NCBI RefSeq assembly: GCF_030142155.1
Contig: NZ_CP126247.1
Coordinates: forward strand, 930,001-994,000
Length of the DNA: 64,000 nt
From: Arthrobacter sp. zg-Y820
Lineage (GTDB): Bacteria > Actinomycetota > Actinomycetes > Actinomycetales > Micrococcaceae
Direction of reading: 5' to 3'
The notes under the pieces were generated by a model. The model was not told where the DNA came from. It did not search any database and saw nothing but the letters and a program-made list of their open reading frames with translations. Every line of letters begins with the position of its first letter. The stretch's first letter is position 1. The position numbers and the translations under genes were made by a program. Shown here in pieces: positions 28,752 through 37,468 of the stretch.

Positions 28752-29780
28752 ATGACATTGCGCGTTACACCCTGTTCCGATTCCGCCCGCTGGAACGAAA
28801 CCGTCAACGGTTTCAACGGACATCCTCAGCAGTTGTGGGGCTGGGGCAAGACCAAGGCCGAGCACAACTGGAGCGTTGAGCGCCTGCTGGTGCAGGACGA
28901 CGGCGGCAAGGTGGTCGGCGCCGCCCAGGTGCTGCTGCGCCGGCTGCCGTTCCCGTTCAAGGCGCTCGCCTACATTCCGCGCGGGCCGCAGTCGGTTCCC
29001 GGCCGTGAACTCGAAATCCTCGATGCCGTCAGCGAGTACGTCAAGGGCGCCCACTCGCCCGTGGCCCTGAGCATCGAGCCGGATTGGGACGCCGACGGCG
29101 ACATCGCCGCCGGCCTGCCCGCTGCCGGGTTCCGGCCCTCGGAAAACACCATCCTGATCGGCCGCACACTGATCCTGGACCTGTCCCGGACCGAAGATGA
29201 GCTGCTCGCCGAGATGTCCAAGAAGCACCGGCAGTACATCCGCAAGTCCGGCCGCGAGGAGCTGGACTACCGGCGGGTCACGCGCGCGGAACTGCCGAAG
29301 TGCCTGGCCGTGTACAAGCAGACGGCGGAGCGGGCCGGGTTCGGCATCCACGAAGACGGCTACTACCTGGATATCTTCGACAACCTGGGCGAGGACTCGC
29401 CGGTCTACGCGGCCTTCAGCGGCGACGATGTCGTGGCCTTCCTGTGGCTCTCCACCAGCGGGTACACCTCGTTTGAGCTCTACGGCGGCATGACCGAGGA
29501 GGGCGAGCACCTGCGGGCGAACTACGCGCTGAAGTGGCTGGCGATCCGGGAGATGAAGGAGCGCGGCATTGTCCGCTACGACTTCAACGGCCTCCTGAAC
29601 GACGGCGTTTCCAAGTTCAAGATGGGGTGGGCGAAGCACGAGAACCAGCTCGCCGGAACCTGGGACAAACCGCTCTCACCCCTTTATCCGGTCTTCACGA
29701 CGGCGCTGCCGCTGGCGAAGAACGGACTGCGGAAGCTGCGCGGGCTGGCGGCTGCAGCACAGGCCAAGATCCGCCGCTAG
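28752..29780 (+). CDS. FemAB/FemX-like peptidoglycan bridge aminoacyltransferase
   Basis: Predicted cytoplasmic transferase that adds an amino acid from tRNA to the peptidoglycan stem peptide or its lipid precursor, 342 residues. It has the double GNAT-like fold of the family: HPQQLWGWGKTKAEHNW near residue 20, a first half ending in LILDLSRTEDELLAEMSKKH, and a second half with AFLWLSTSGYTSFELYGGM near 232 and YDFNGLLNDGVSKFKMGW near 277. No coiled-coil arm of the tRNA synthetase-like kind is obvious. Monocistronic with its own -10; convergent with the GNAT gene. Confidence 0.85.
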   Translation: MTLRVTPCSDSARWNETVNGFNGHPQQLWGWGKTKAEHNWSVERLLVQDDGGKVVGAAQVLLRRLPFPFKALAYIPRGPQSVPGRELEILDAVSEYVKGAHSPVALSIEPDWDADGDIAAGLPAAGFRPSENTILIGRTLILDLSRTEDELLAEMSKKHRQYIRKSGREELDYRRVTRAELPKCLAVYKQTAERAGFGIHEDGYYLDIFDNLGEDSPVYAAFSGDDVVAFLWLSTSGYTSFELYGGMTEEGEHLRANYALKWLAIREMKERGIVRYDFNGLLNDGVSKFKMGWAKHENQLAGTWDKPLSPLYPVFTTALPLAKNGLRKLRGLAAAAQAKIRR

Positions 29781-29817
29781 CCGTACCGGGCCGCCGTCGG
29801 CCGGCGGGTGCTGCCGA

Positions 29818-30360
29818 TCAGTACAGCACCCGCTGGTAGAGGGCATGGTCCTGCCAGGATCCCGCGATCTTCAGGTAGCGGGGCGCCAGGCCGATCTCCT
29901 CGAAGCCGGACCGCGCCAGCACCTTCTGCGACGCAGCATTGTGCTTCAGGGTGGCGGCCTGCACCCGGTGCAGCCGCAGATCCCGGCCGGCGGCTTCCAC
30001 CGCAAAGGCCGCCGCAGCCGACGCCAAACCCCGGCCGTTGAACGAGCGGCCGATCCAGTAGCCGAGGTGGCAGCTCAAAAAGGGGCCGCGGACAATGCCC
30101 GTCAGCGTGACGCAGCCAATGATGCTGCCGCCGCTGAGCAGAACCCACGGAACCTCGGAACCGGCCTCGTGCAGAGCCAGCTTGGCTTCGATGACGGCGT
30201 GCTGCCCGGCCGCGGTAAAGAACTCCGCGGCCCGCTCCGGCTCCCACGGCGCCAGATGCTCCCTGTTGAGTTCATAGGCTGCCGCCAGAAGTTCGGCGTC
30301 GGATCGCCGGAGCAGCCGGACCCGGATGTTTCCGGCCAGGGTTTCGGTCGTGATGGCCAC
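29818..30360 (-). CDS. GNAT family N-acetyltransferase (RimJ/RimL-like)
   Basis: Acetyl-CoA dependent N-acetyltransferase, probably acting on protein N-termini or amino compounds, 180 residues. The acetyl-CoA loop appears as GYWIGRSFNGRGLASAA near 110, and the C-terminal NAASQKVLARSGFEEIGLAP near 142 is the RimJ/RimL family block. GTG 30360 is chosen, 4 nt after the manA stop; a longer frame from 30408 would overlap manA by 44 bp. It is likely co-transcribed with manA. Confidence 0.83.
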   Translation of the reverse strand: MAITTETLAGNIRVRLLRRSDAELLAAAYELNREHLAPWEPERAAEFFTAAGQHAVIEAKLALHEAGSEVPWVLLSGGSIIGCVTLTGIVRGPFLSCHLGYWIGRSFNGRGLASAAAAFAVEAAGRDLRLHRVQAATLKHNAASQKVLARSGFEEIGLAPRYLKIAGSWQDHALYQRVLY

Positions 30361-30364
30361 CGGC

Positions 30365-31717
30365 TCAGATGGCCAGCCGGGGCTCGGCGGGGTCCGTTCC
30401 CTGGGCATCGGCAGAGCCGACAGTCACCGCGAAGGCGAGGGCGCCGTCGTCGTGCTGTGCGGAATGCGCGGAGAGCTTGGCAATGACCGGCGCCTCGGCG
30501 GCCGGGATGAACGCGCTCTGCCCGGTCTCGAGCACCAGGTCGCCCTTGGGCGAATCCAGGACCACGGTCCCGCGCACCACGATCACGACGGTGGGACCGT
30601 TCTGCAGGACCGAAACGTCGGAACCTGACATCGACGCGGCGGGGGAGTATCCCTCCCCGAAGTCCTGCGCCCGCTGCTCCAGCTCGATCCGCTGCAGCTG
30701 AAATTCGGCGAACGGCGGACGATAGAGCTCCTGTCCCATCTGCGTGTGTTCGGCCGCCAGCAGCGGAACGCCCAGCGGCCGGAAATCGACGGTCTTCAGC
30801 AGCTCTGCCACGTCAACGTGCTTGGGGGTCAGCCCGCCGCGCAGGACGTTGTCCGAGGACGCCATGACCTCGATGCCGAGGCCGCTAAGGTACGCGTGAA
30901 CGTTGCCCGCCGGCAGGTACAGCGCCTCGCCGGGCTGCAGCGACGCCCGGTTGAGCAGCAGGGACAGCAGCACGCCCGGGTCCTCCGGGTAATACGCGTT
31001 CAGGTCCACGGCGGTGGCGAGTTCCTTGGCGTACGGCGCCAGGTCTTCGGCACCGGTCTCGGCCAGCGCCGCAGCGGTGCGCCGGACGGCGTCCCGAACC
31101 TCCTCGCCGTCGTTGATCAGCGTGCGGAAGACACTCTGCAGCCGGGCCGCGGCATCATGCCCGCTGGACAGCTCGTTCACCGCCCAGGACAGCAGGTCCG
31201 GAACCTCTGCGCCTTGTGCCTGCACAGCCCGCGCGGCGGTCCGGAAGATCTGCGCCGCGTCGTCCGGCTCACGGAAACCGCAGAGCACCTCGAACGGGGT
31301 CAGCGCGAAAATCATTTCCGGCTTGTGGTTCCGGTCCCTGTAATTGCGGTCCGGTGCGCCCCGGTCCAGGCCGGCGGCCTCCTCGGCGGCGAACCCGGCC
31401 CGCGCCTGCTCCTGGGTGGGATGCACCTGCAGGGACAGCGGCGTGCCCGCGGCCAGGACCTTGGCGAGGAACGGCAGCACGTTCCCGTAGGCCTCGGTGG
31501 TTTCGCGGCCGAGCATCTGGTGGGGATCGGCCGCGATCAGCTGGTCCAGCGTGTCAGCTTCCGGCACCGGCGGCACCAAGGCCGACGGCGCCCCCGGGTG
31601 GGCGCCGATCCACAGCTCGGCTTCGGGCTGGCCCGAGGGCTCCCTGCCGAAAAGTTCCGCCATGGCCGTGAACGAGCCCCAGGCGTAGGGCCGAAGCGTG
31701 TTGTTCAGCAGGTACAT
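30365..31717 (-). CDS. manA: Mannose-6-phosphate isomerase, class I
   Basis: Cytoplasmic zinc enzyme linking fructose 6-phosphate to mannose 6-phosphate for GDP-mannose synthesis. Of 450 residues, the N-terminal LLNNTLRPYAWGS, the zinc region LQVHPTQEQARAGF near 101, and NHKPEMIFALTPFEVLCGF near 134 are diagnostic. It feeds mannosylation, and a protein O-mannosyltransferase gene is present at 52.9-54.5 kb. In M. tuberculosis manA lies beside the SIS protein and phosphomannomutase next to DUF3499; here it has moved next to the LCP gene and its usual partners are not in the window. Confidence 0.94.
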   Translation of the reverse strand: MYLLNNTLRPYAWGSFTAMAELFGREPSGQPEAELWIGAHPGAPSALVPPVPEADTLDQLIAADPHQMLGRETTEAYGNVLPFLAKVLAAGTPLSLQVHPTQEQARAGFAAEEAAGLDRGAPDRNYRDRNHKPEMIFALTPFEVLCGFREPDDAAQIFRTAARAVQAQGAEVPDLLSWAVNELSSGHDAAARLQSVFRTLINDGEEVRDAVRRTAAALAETGAEDLAPYAKELATAVDLNAYYPEDPGVLLSLLLNRASLQPGEALYLPAGNVHAYLSGLGIEVMASSDNVLRGGLTPKHVDVAELLKTVDFRPLGVPLLAAEHTQMGQELYRPPFAEFQLQRIELEQRAQDFGEGYSPAASMSGSDVSVLQNGPTVVIVVRGTVVLDSPKGDLVLETGQSAFIPAAEAPVIAKLSAHSAQHDDGALAFAVTVGSADAQGTDPAEPRLAI

Positions 31718-31760
31718 GGCTCTCTTTTCAAAGGTGTTGGTTGCGGTTCTCCGATGGAGG

Positions 31761-33407
31761 TTACCCCGGGCTGCAGTCGCCGTTGTTGTTCAGCAGCTCA
31801 CCCAGCGTCGCGTCGTCCTGGATTTCGGCAAGGTACTGCAGGTATTCCTCGGTGACTTCCGGCTGCTCGGGAGCGGCCGGGGCCTGCTCCACCGGCCCGG
31901 TTTCGGTGCCAATGCCAGTGCTGCTGCCGGCCTCCGGCGCGGCCTCCGGGGCCGCCTCGGGTGCCGGGTCCGCCCCCGGGTCCGCCCCGGGATCCGCGGC
32001 AGGTGCCTCGGCGGGCGGTTCGGCGGCTTCTTCTCCCTGCGCGGCGATTCTCTCCGCGACCCGGGCATGGATTTGGTCGAAGTCCGGGTAGGTCACGAAG
32101 TTGTCGGCCGCGGTGCCGAAGTCCGGCGGACCGATGGTCAGCCGCTCCATCGGCTCGTCCTTGGCCTTCAGCGCCAGATCAAGGAAGCTGCCGAGCTGGT
32201 CCTGCGGAATGTCGGTCTTGACGATCTGCTCGCCGGCCGAGGCGATGGCCTGGAACCGGGTCAGGAGGGTGGCGGGATCCAGCTGGGCCACCATGGCCTG
32301 CTGGACGCACTGCTGGCGGGCGATCCGGTGATAGTCGGTCGCGAACTCACGGGACCTGGCGTACCAGAGGGCGGTGTATCCGTCCATCTTCTGGGTGCCC
32401 GGGGCGATCCAGCCGTCCGGCGGGTAGTGCCGGTTGGTGCCGGGAATTTCACCGGCGGTGATGGGCACCCAGCCGCCGGCGTTGATGGTGATGCCGCCCA
32501 TGGCGTCAATCAGCTTGGAGAACCCCTCCATGTCCACGATCACGTAGGACTGGACCTCCAGCCCGAGGATGCCGGATGCGGCATCCATCATGGCTTCGGC
32601 TCCGGGGTCGGTGGACTCCGGGTACAGGTCCGGATGGTTCTCCATGACCGTCTGGTAGAGGCTGTTCAGGATGCACTCGTCGCCGCAGTTGTAGCCGTCG
32701 GGGTACACCTCGGCCAGCGGGGAATCAGCGGGGAAGGGGGCGTTCTGGAAATTGCGGGGAAGGCTGAAGGTAATGGACTCGCCGGTCTTGGCGTCAACGC
32801 TGATCACCGACATGCTGTCCGGGCGCAGGCCGGTGCGGTCCTCGCCGGCATCTCCGCCCATCAGCATGAAGTTGTACCGCCCGTCCACGGGATCGAGTGA
32901 CGGTCCTGACGCGAAGATGCTGCCGACGGCGCCGCGGCCGACGTTGAGCATGTACGCGCCGTAGGCCAGGCCGCCGCTGGTGCCGATCATCAGGACAGCC
33001 AGCAGGCCGGCGACAAGCGGGCGCATGCGGCGCTCCAGCAGCGGCGGCCGGATGATGCGCAGCGTATTGAGGAACAGCAGGGCCCAGCCCACGGCCAGCA
33101 GCACCAGGACAACCATGAGGACGAAGGAGGCCCAGCCGTTGGTGACAATGTTCACCAGCAGCGCCCGGTTGGTCAGCGCGAGAACGAGGCCGGCCAGGAC
33201 GAAGGCCCAGACCGTGAACGTCACCTGCAGGGCGCGGCGGCCCAGCTTGCGGCTTCCGGCGACCACCTGGGCCGAGCCGGGCAGCACCAGCGTGAGCAGC
33301 AGCAGGATGAAGGCTCGTTTGGTGCGCGCTCCGGACGGCGCTGACTGCGGATTGCGCACCGGATCGGTGAGCATCCCGGCGTCGTTGTTTCCGTTCCCCT
33401 GGTCCAT
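31761..33407 (-). CDS. LCP (LytR-CpsA-Psr) family cell-wall ligase with multi-span N-terminus
   Basis: Transfers lipid-linked glycopolymers to peptidoglycan outside the membrane. The 548-residue protein has about four membrane segments in the first 150 residues (the first, AFILLLLTLVLPGSAQVVAG, near 32), which is more than the single span of classical LCP proteins, then the LCP domain with RTGLRPDSMSVIS near 192 and SLPRNFQ near 215, whose Arg/Asp bind the pyrophosphate. The C-terminus is a low-complexity Asp/Pro/Ala/Glu tail with PEAAPEAAPEAG. ATG 33407 is 7 nt past the purE stop, so it is probably in the purK-purE-LCP operon. Confidence 0.9.
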   Translation of the reverse strand: MDQGNGNNDAGMLTDPVRNPQSAPSGARTKRAFILLLLTLVLPGSAQVVAGSRKLGRRALQVTFTVWAFVLAGLVLALTNRALLVNIVTNGWASFVLMVVLVLLAVGWALLFLNTLRIIRPPLLERRMRPLVAGLLAVLMIGTSGGLAYGAYMLNVGRGAVGSIFASGPSLDPVDGRYNFMLMGGDAGEDRTGLRPDSMSVISVDAKTGESITFSLPRNFQNAPFPADSPLAEVYPDGYNCGDECILNSLYQTVMENHPDLYPESTDPGAEAMMDAASGILGLEVQSYVIVDMEGFSKLIDAMGGITINAGGWVPITAGEIPGTNRHYPPDGWIAPGTQKMDGYTALWYARSREFATDYHRIARQQCVQQAMVAQLDPATLLTRFQAIASAGEQIVKTDIPQDQLGSFLDLALKAKDEPMERLTIGPPDFGTAADNFVTYPDFDQIHARVAERIAAQGEEAAEPPAEAPAADPGADPGADPAPEAAPEAAPEAGSSTGIGTETGPVEQAPAAPEQPEVTEEYLQYLAEIQDDATLGELLNNNGDCSPG

Positions 33408-33414
33408 GGCGGTC

Positions 33415-33942
33415 CTAGTCGGTGACCGTGACGGAGGTGCGCAGCTTGGCACCCTTGGCCAGGGCGCTCTGGCGCAGCCCGGAGGAAAACTCGAGCAGCT
33501 GCTGCTGCAGCTGGGCGGCCAGCGGATCGGTGCCGGCGGCCAGCATCCGCACGGCCAGCAGGCCCGCGTTCCGGGCGCCGCCGATGGAAACGGTCGCCAC
33601 CGGCACGCCGGCGGGCATCTGCACGATCGACAGCAGAGAATCGATGCCGTCGAGGTACTTCAGCGGCACCGGCACGCCGATGACCGGCAGCGGAGTCACC
33701 GCTGCCAGCATGCCGGGCAGGTGCGCGGCGCCGCCGGCCCCGGCGATGATCACCCGCAGCCCGCGGCGGTGGGCCTGCTGGCCGTACTCGATCATTTCGG
33801 TCGGCATCCGGTGGGCGGACACGACGTCGGCCTCGTAGGGAATGTTGAACTCGGCCAGGGCCGCGGCAGCCGCGTCCATGACGGGCCAGTCGGAGTCCGA
33901 ACCCATGACGAGTCCGACCAGGGGGGTGTCACGGGTTCTCAT
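33415..33942 (-). CDS. purE: N5-carboxyaminoimidazole ribonucleotide mutase
   Basis: Purine biosynthesis: rearranges N5-CAIR to CAIR, working with PurK. The class I signature is complete in 175 residues: [17 protein letters not shown] near residue 9-25, VVSAHRMP near 40, and the [16 protein letters not shown] block near 64. Its start overlaps the purK stop by 4 bp. Confidence 0.96.
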   Translation of the reverse strand: MRTRDTPLVGLVMGSDSDWPVMDAAAAALAEFNIPYEADVVSAHRMPTEMIEYGQQAHRRGLRVIIAGAGGAAHLPGMLAAVTPLPVIGVPVPLKYLDGIDSLLSIVQMPAGVPVATVSIGGARNAGLLAVRMLAAGTDPLAAQLQQQLLEFSSGLRQSALAKGAKLRTSVTVTD

Positions 33943-35111
33943 GAGTTCTCCTTCTGGGAATCGCGGCCGTCGCGGAGGATGGCAGCGGCGTGTTCGGCGC
34001 TTCGCCGCACCCGCGGCAGGTCCGCAGCGCTGCGGCCCACCACATTGACGTGCCCGATCTTGCGGCCCGGCCGGACCGACTTGCCGTAGCTGTGGATTTT
34101 GGCCGCCGGCTCGGCGGCCAGTGCCTGAGCATAGCCGCTGAACAGATCAGTGTTGGCACCGCCCAGATAGTTCTTCATGACGACGACGCCGCCCAGGACA
34201 TCGGTGGCACCCAGCGGAAGGCCCAGGACGGCCCGCAGGTGCTGTTCAAACTGGCCGGTCACCGACCCGTCCATGGTCCAGTGCCCGGAGTTGTGCGGCC
34301 GCATGGCCAGTTCGTTGATCAGGAACCCGGCGCCGCGTCCCGGCGTTTCGAAGAGCTCCACGGCCATGACGCCGGTGACGCCCAGTTCCGCTGCAATGCG
34401 CAGGGCGGCGTCCTGCGCGGCCGATGCCACGGCCGGGTCCAGCTCCTGGGCCGGGGCAATGACCTCGTCGCAGACGCCGTCCACCTGGATCGAGTGGACC
34501 ACGGGCCAGGGGAGCGCGCTGCCGTCCGGTGTCCGGGCGACCAATGCCGAGAGTTCCCGGGAAAAGGGAACCTTCTCTTCGGCCAGGAGCGGTTCTCCGG
34601 TAAACCAGTCCGCCGCGCCGGCGGCTTCCGCGGCGTCGTTGATGATCCGCACGCCCTTGCCGTCGTAGCCTCCGCGCGGCGTCTTGAGGACCACCGGCCA
34701 GCCCGCGGATTTGCCGAAGTCCACCAGGTCGTCGATCCCCGAGACCGCGGCCCAGCGCGGATTGGGAAGGCCCAGGCGGTCAACTGCCGCACGCATCACG
34801 AGTTTGTCCTGGGCATGGACCAGCGCGTCGGGCGTCGGCTGCACGTTGACCCCGGCGCCGGTGAGGGACCGCAGATGTTCGCCCGGAACGTGTTCGTGGT
34901 CAAAGGTCAGCACGTCGACGCCGCGGGCGAAGGCGGAGAGGGTTGCCAGGTCGGTGTAGTCACCGACCGTTGCGGAGGCCACGGCGGGCACCGCGGAAAC
35001 GTCGGGTCCCTCGGCCAGGACTCGAAGTTCAAAACCGAGGGCTACTGCAGCCGGGGCCATCATTCGGGCCAGCTGGCCACCGCCGACGACGCCAATTATA
35101 GGAAAGCTCAC
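33939..35111 (-). CDS. purK: N5-carboxyaminoimidazole ribonucleotide synthase
   Basis: ATP-grasp enzyme joining bicarbonate and AIR to give N5-CAIR, 390 residues. The N-terminal [17 protein letters not shown] is diagnostic, followed by the ATP-grasp region ([16 protein letters not shown] near 141) and [20 protein letters not shown] near 265. First gene of purK-purE-LCP. GTG start; TAACCT ends 6 nt upstream, so the transcript is probably leaderless. Confidence 0.96.
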   Translation of the reverse strand: MSFPIIGVVGGGQLARMMAPAAVALGFELRVLAEGPDVSAVPAVASATVGDYTDLATLSAFARGVDVLTFDHEHVPGEHLRSLTGAGVNVQPTPDALVHAQDKLVMRAAVDRLGLPNPRWAAVSGIDDLVDFGKSAGWPVVLKTPRGGYDGKGVRIINDAAEAAGAADWFTGEPLLAEEKVPFSRELSALVARTPDGSALPWPVVHSIQVDGVCDEVIAPAQELDPAVASAAQDAALRIAAELGVTGVMAVELFETPGRGAGFLINELAMRPHNSGHWTMDGSVTGQFEQHLRAVLGLPLGATDVLGGVVVMKNYLGGANTDLFSGYAQALAAEPAAKIHSYGKSVRPGRKIGHVNVVGRSAADLPRVRRSAEHAAAILRDGRDSQKENS

Positions 35112-35117
35112 AAGATC

Positions 35118-35123
35118 AGGTTA
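35118..35123 (-). promoter_or_regulatory. -10 element TAACCT for purK
   Basis: Minus-strand TAACCT, then GATCTT, then GTG: a 6-nt gap with no ribosome binding site. Confidence 0.48.
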
Positions 35124-35296
35124 CCGAAAAGAGACCGTAAACCCCTTTTGTGCAGACGCCTCCGGGCTGTGCGCTCAGGTAACTCCCACGATCCGGGGGT
35201 AATATTGTGCCCTTACCGTCCGCGTTTCCTAGCGGCGGGTACTGTGTCCAGCTTCGGCAATTCCGGCCGGCGGCGCACCAACGGCCTCGGAGGATC

Positions 35297-35893
35297 ATGT
35301 TTTCATCACTGTCTGCGCGCATTAGAGGGCTGGCCTCGCTGTTCTGGCGGGAACTCGCAAAGTTCGGCACCGTTGGAGCTTTCGCCTTCATCGTGGACAA
35401 CGGACTGTGGTGGATCCTCTTCCACGGACCCCTGGAAGGCAGCGCCACCAAGGCCCGCATCATCAGCGCACTGACGGCCACGCTCTTCTCCTGGGTGGCC
35501 AACCGCTTCTGGACCTTCCGCCGCCGCCGCCAGAACAACGTCACGCGGGAACTGATCCTGTTCCTCATCATTAACGGCGTGGGCATCGTCATCTCGAGCG
35601 GTTTCACCTGGGTCGCCCAGTATCCGCTGGGCATCACCGACGCCAAGATGCTCGGGTTCGCCGGCATCCTGGGAATCGGCGTGGCCACCATCCTGCGCTT
35701 CTTTGCCTACCGGTTCTGGGTCTTCAACGCCGAGCTCGACGAGGAGCCGGGTTTCCAGGGCGACTACGATCTCCTGGACGAAAAGACCACCCGCAAGCCG
35801 GGCCGCGCCCGGGAACCGAAGGCCGGCCTGCCGAACCCCGGTGCCGGCCGGTCCAGTTTCGAAGCGGAGCCTACGCCTCCAGCCGGGCAGTAA
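35297..35893 (+). CDS. GtrA family membrane protein
   Basis: Small membrane protein of the GtrA/DPMS family, thought to flip or help transfer polyprenyl-phosphate sugars; 198 residues with four membrane segments. FGTVGAFAFIVDNGLWWIL near residue 20 and SWVANRFWTFRRRR near 62 are the family motifs, repeated in the second half as RFFAYRFWVFNAE near 134. The last 55 residues form a polar tail. ATG 35297 follows GGAGGA closely (2-nt gap, shorter than ideal). Divergent from purK. The stop lies 23 bp inside the 3' end of the convergent TIGR03089 gene. Confidence 0.87.
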   Translation: MFSSLSARIRGLASLFWRELAKFGTVGAFAFIVDNGLWWILFHGPLEGSATKARIISALTATLFSWVANRFWTFRRRRQNNVTRELILFLIINGVGIVISSGFTWVAQYPLGITDAKMLGFAGILGIGVATILRFFAYRFWVFNAELDEEPGFQGDYDLLDEKTTRKPGRAREPKAGLPNPGAGRSSFEAEPTPPAGQ

Positions 35894-36602
35894 TTTTCTC
35901 GGCGGCCAGCAGCCGCTCCGTGACCTGCACTTCATCTGACGCGAGCACCACGGTGCCGCCCGCGGCCCAGGTGCGCAGCGCCGCCGTCAGCACGGCCGGC
36001 AGCTCCGCTGCGGTCGGAACCAGCAGCGTCTGCTGCTGCCCGCCGTCGGCCGCTTCCGCCAGCTGGGCGTAGGTGAGGGTCAGGCCCTGCCCCAGCGTGC
36101 TGTGCAGCGCGGTGTAGCTCTCCTCCGCCTCGTCGCCCGGCACGTAGGTGTCAGCATAGCTGCGGACCTCGGCGGCGTAGTCGACGGCGGCAGCGGGAAG
36201 CCCTCCCGTCCAGCGAAGTTCCAGCGCCCCCTGGGCCACCGCCACCACGGTTCCCTCAACCGTGTCCAGGGCGGCCTGTGAGGCGGTCACCGTAACGTCC
36301 GGCGCCGAGATGCCGTCTGCCGGAGCATCGCCGACCAGGACCGTGCAGCCGGTCTGCCAGGCAGCCAGCGCCCAGACCAGGGTTTTCCAGTGCGCCGGAA
36401 GGTCGAGACGGATCCGGATCCCCGGTTCGGCGTCGAGCTCGTCAACCAAAAGGTTCGATGTCTTGGCGACCCAGTTGTCCAGCACCTTTCCGGAGAGCTC
36501 AATCCGTTCCGATCCGGGTCCGTACCAAATGAGCGCGGGGGAGGTCGCCTGCTTGGTGCGCAGGGTGGACAGTAGGGTGGGAACGGTGATCCTTGCGGAC
36601 AT
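35871..36602 (-). CDS. TIGR03089 family protein (AMP-ligase-like)
   Basis: Actinobacterial protein of unknown function, 243 residues, conserved near LCP and GtrA genes (Rv3268 in M. tuberculosis). The N-terminus MSARITVPTLLSTLRTKQAT and ALIWYGPGSERIELSGKVLDN resemble the start of AMP-binding ligases, but the ATP-binding P-loop-like motif and C-terminal adenylate domain are missing, so it is probably not an active ligase. The start at ATG 36602 follows a GAAAGAGA purine tract. The open frame extends further upstream but without homology. Confidence 0.82.
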   Translation of the reverse strand: MSARITVPTLLSTLRTKQATSPALIWYGPGSERIELSGKVLDNWVAKTSNLLVDELDAEPGIRIRLDLPAHWKTLVWALAAWQTGCTVLVGDAPADGISAPDVTVTASQAALDTVEGTVVAVAQGALELRWTGGLPAAAVDYAAEVRSYADTYVPGDEAEESYTALHSTLGQGLTLTYAQLAEAADGGQQQTLLVPTAAELPAVLTAALRTWAAGGTVVLASDEVQVTERLLAAEKITARLEA

Positions 36603-36791
36603 GCGGGGTCTCTTTCCTGTGAAAGCGGGAGGCGGCCGTCGGTGGCGAGAGCGCGGACGGCCCGGCGGGCAGCCGCCGGCCGAAGAAATAAATCCGGTGA
36701 TGCAACTGCGACGCGCCGGTGAAGCGGGCTGAAATCCGGGCGTGGCGTGCCCGGCTTCTGAGGTCTCGACTCTATAGGATGCCGAAACAGC

Positions 36792-36820
36792 TTGACGGCA
36801 TCGTATTACACGCGTGTAAT
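36792..36820 (+). promoter_or_regulatory. whiB promoter with 16-bp perfect palindrome over the -10
   Basis: TTGACG (36792-36797), 17-nt spacer, TGTAAT (36815-36820). ATTACACGCGTGTAAT at 36805-36820 is a perfect palindrome covering the spacer end and the whole -10. The predicted start is near 36827, leaving a leader of about 108 nt. The rest of the 36603-36934 interval shows no gene. Confidence 0.7.
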
Positions 36821-36934
36821 TAGGTATCGGATTTGTTCCAGCAATCCACCACCAAGATGAATTCCAAGCAGGCTGATTGTGCCTGGCAGGGCTCAAAGAT
36901 CCGCTGCAGGGACAATAACACCGGGAGGTCTTCC

Positions 36935-37468
36935 ATGGGGCAGGCAGAATACACGCACGATCGGTCCATTGCCGCGCAGGCATCCGCCAGCTACGGCTCC
37001 CGGGGCGTGCCCGTGGACTGGTACGTGGACCCCGCGGACCCGGGTGCCGCTGAGCGCTACCGCCGGGACGCCGCCGGACTGGAAGACCAGGCCACTGCCT
37101 TCCTGGCCGCCCACGAAGCCCTCGCCCCGGACACCGTGGAAGAAGAGCTCCTCGATCCGCCCGTCGCCCTGTTCCCGGCTCCCGCCGAGAAGGACAGCCG
37201 GCCCGTGTGGATCGGACTGCCCGGGCTCAGCGACGACTACGACGACGGCGAGCTCGGCTGGCAGGCCGACGCCCTGTGCGCCCAGACCGACCCCGAGGCC
37301 TTCTTTCCGGAAAAGGGCGGCTCCACCCGCGATGCCAAGAAGGTCTGCGCCGCCTGCAACGTGCGCTCACAGTGCCTGGAGTACGCCCTCGCCAATGATG
37401 AGCGGTTCGGCATCTGGGGCGGGCTGTCGGAGCGGGAACGCCGCCGGCTCCGGAAGCAGGCAGTCTAA
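36935..37468 (+). CDS. WhiB family iron-sulfur transcriptional regulator (WhiB2-like)
   Basis: Redox-sensitive [4Fe-4S] regulator, 177 residues, acting with the principal sigma factor. Cluster cysteines are C115, C138, C141 and C147 (C-X22-C-X2-C-X5-C), then GIWGGLSERERRRLR, the G-W-G-G turn and basic tail that contact sigma factor and DNA. The N-terminal 100 residues are acidic and unconserved. By position (next to DUF1025, DUF3499) it corresponds to WhiB2/WhmD, needed for septation in mycobacteria. GGGAGG lies 6 nt before the ATG. Its TAA overlaps the apparent ATT start of the next gene. Confidence 0.92.
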   Translation: MGQAEYTHDRSIAAQASASYGSRGVPVDWYVDPADPGAAERYRRDAAGLEDQATAFLAAHEALAPDTVEEELLDPPVALFPAPAEKDSRPVWIGLPGLSDDYDDGELGWQADALCAQTDPEAFFPEKGGSTRDAKKVCAACNVRSQCLEYALANDERFGIWGGLSERERRRLRKQAV

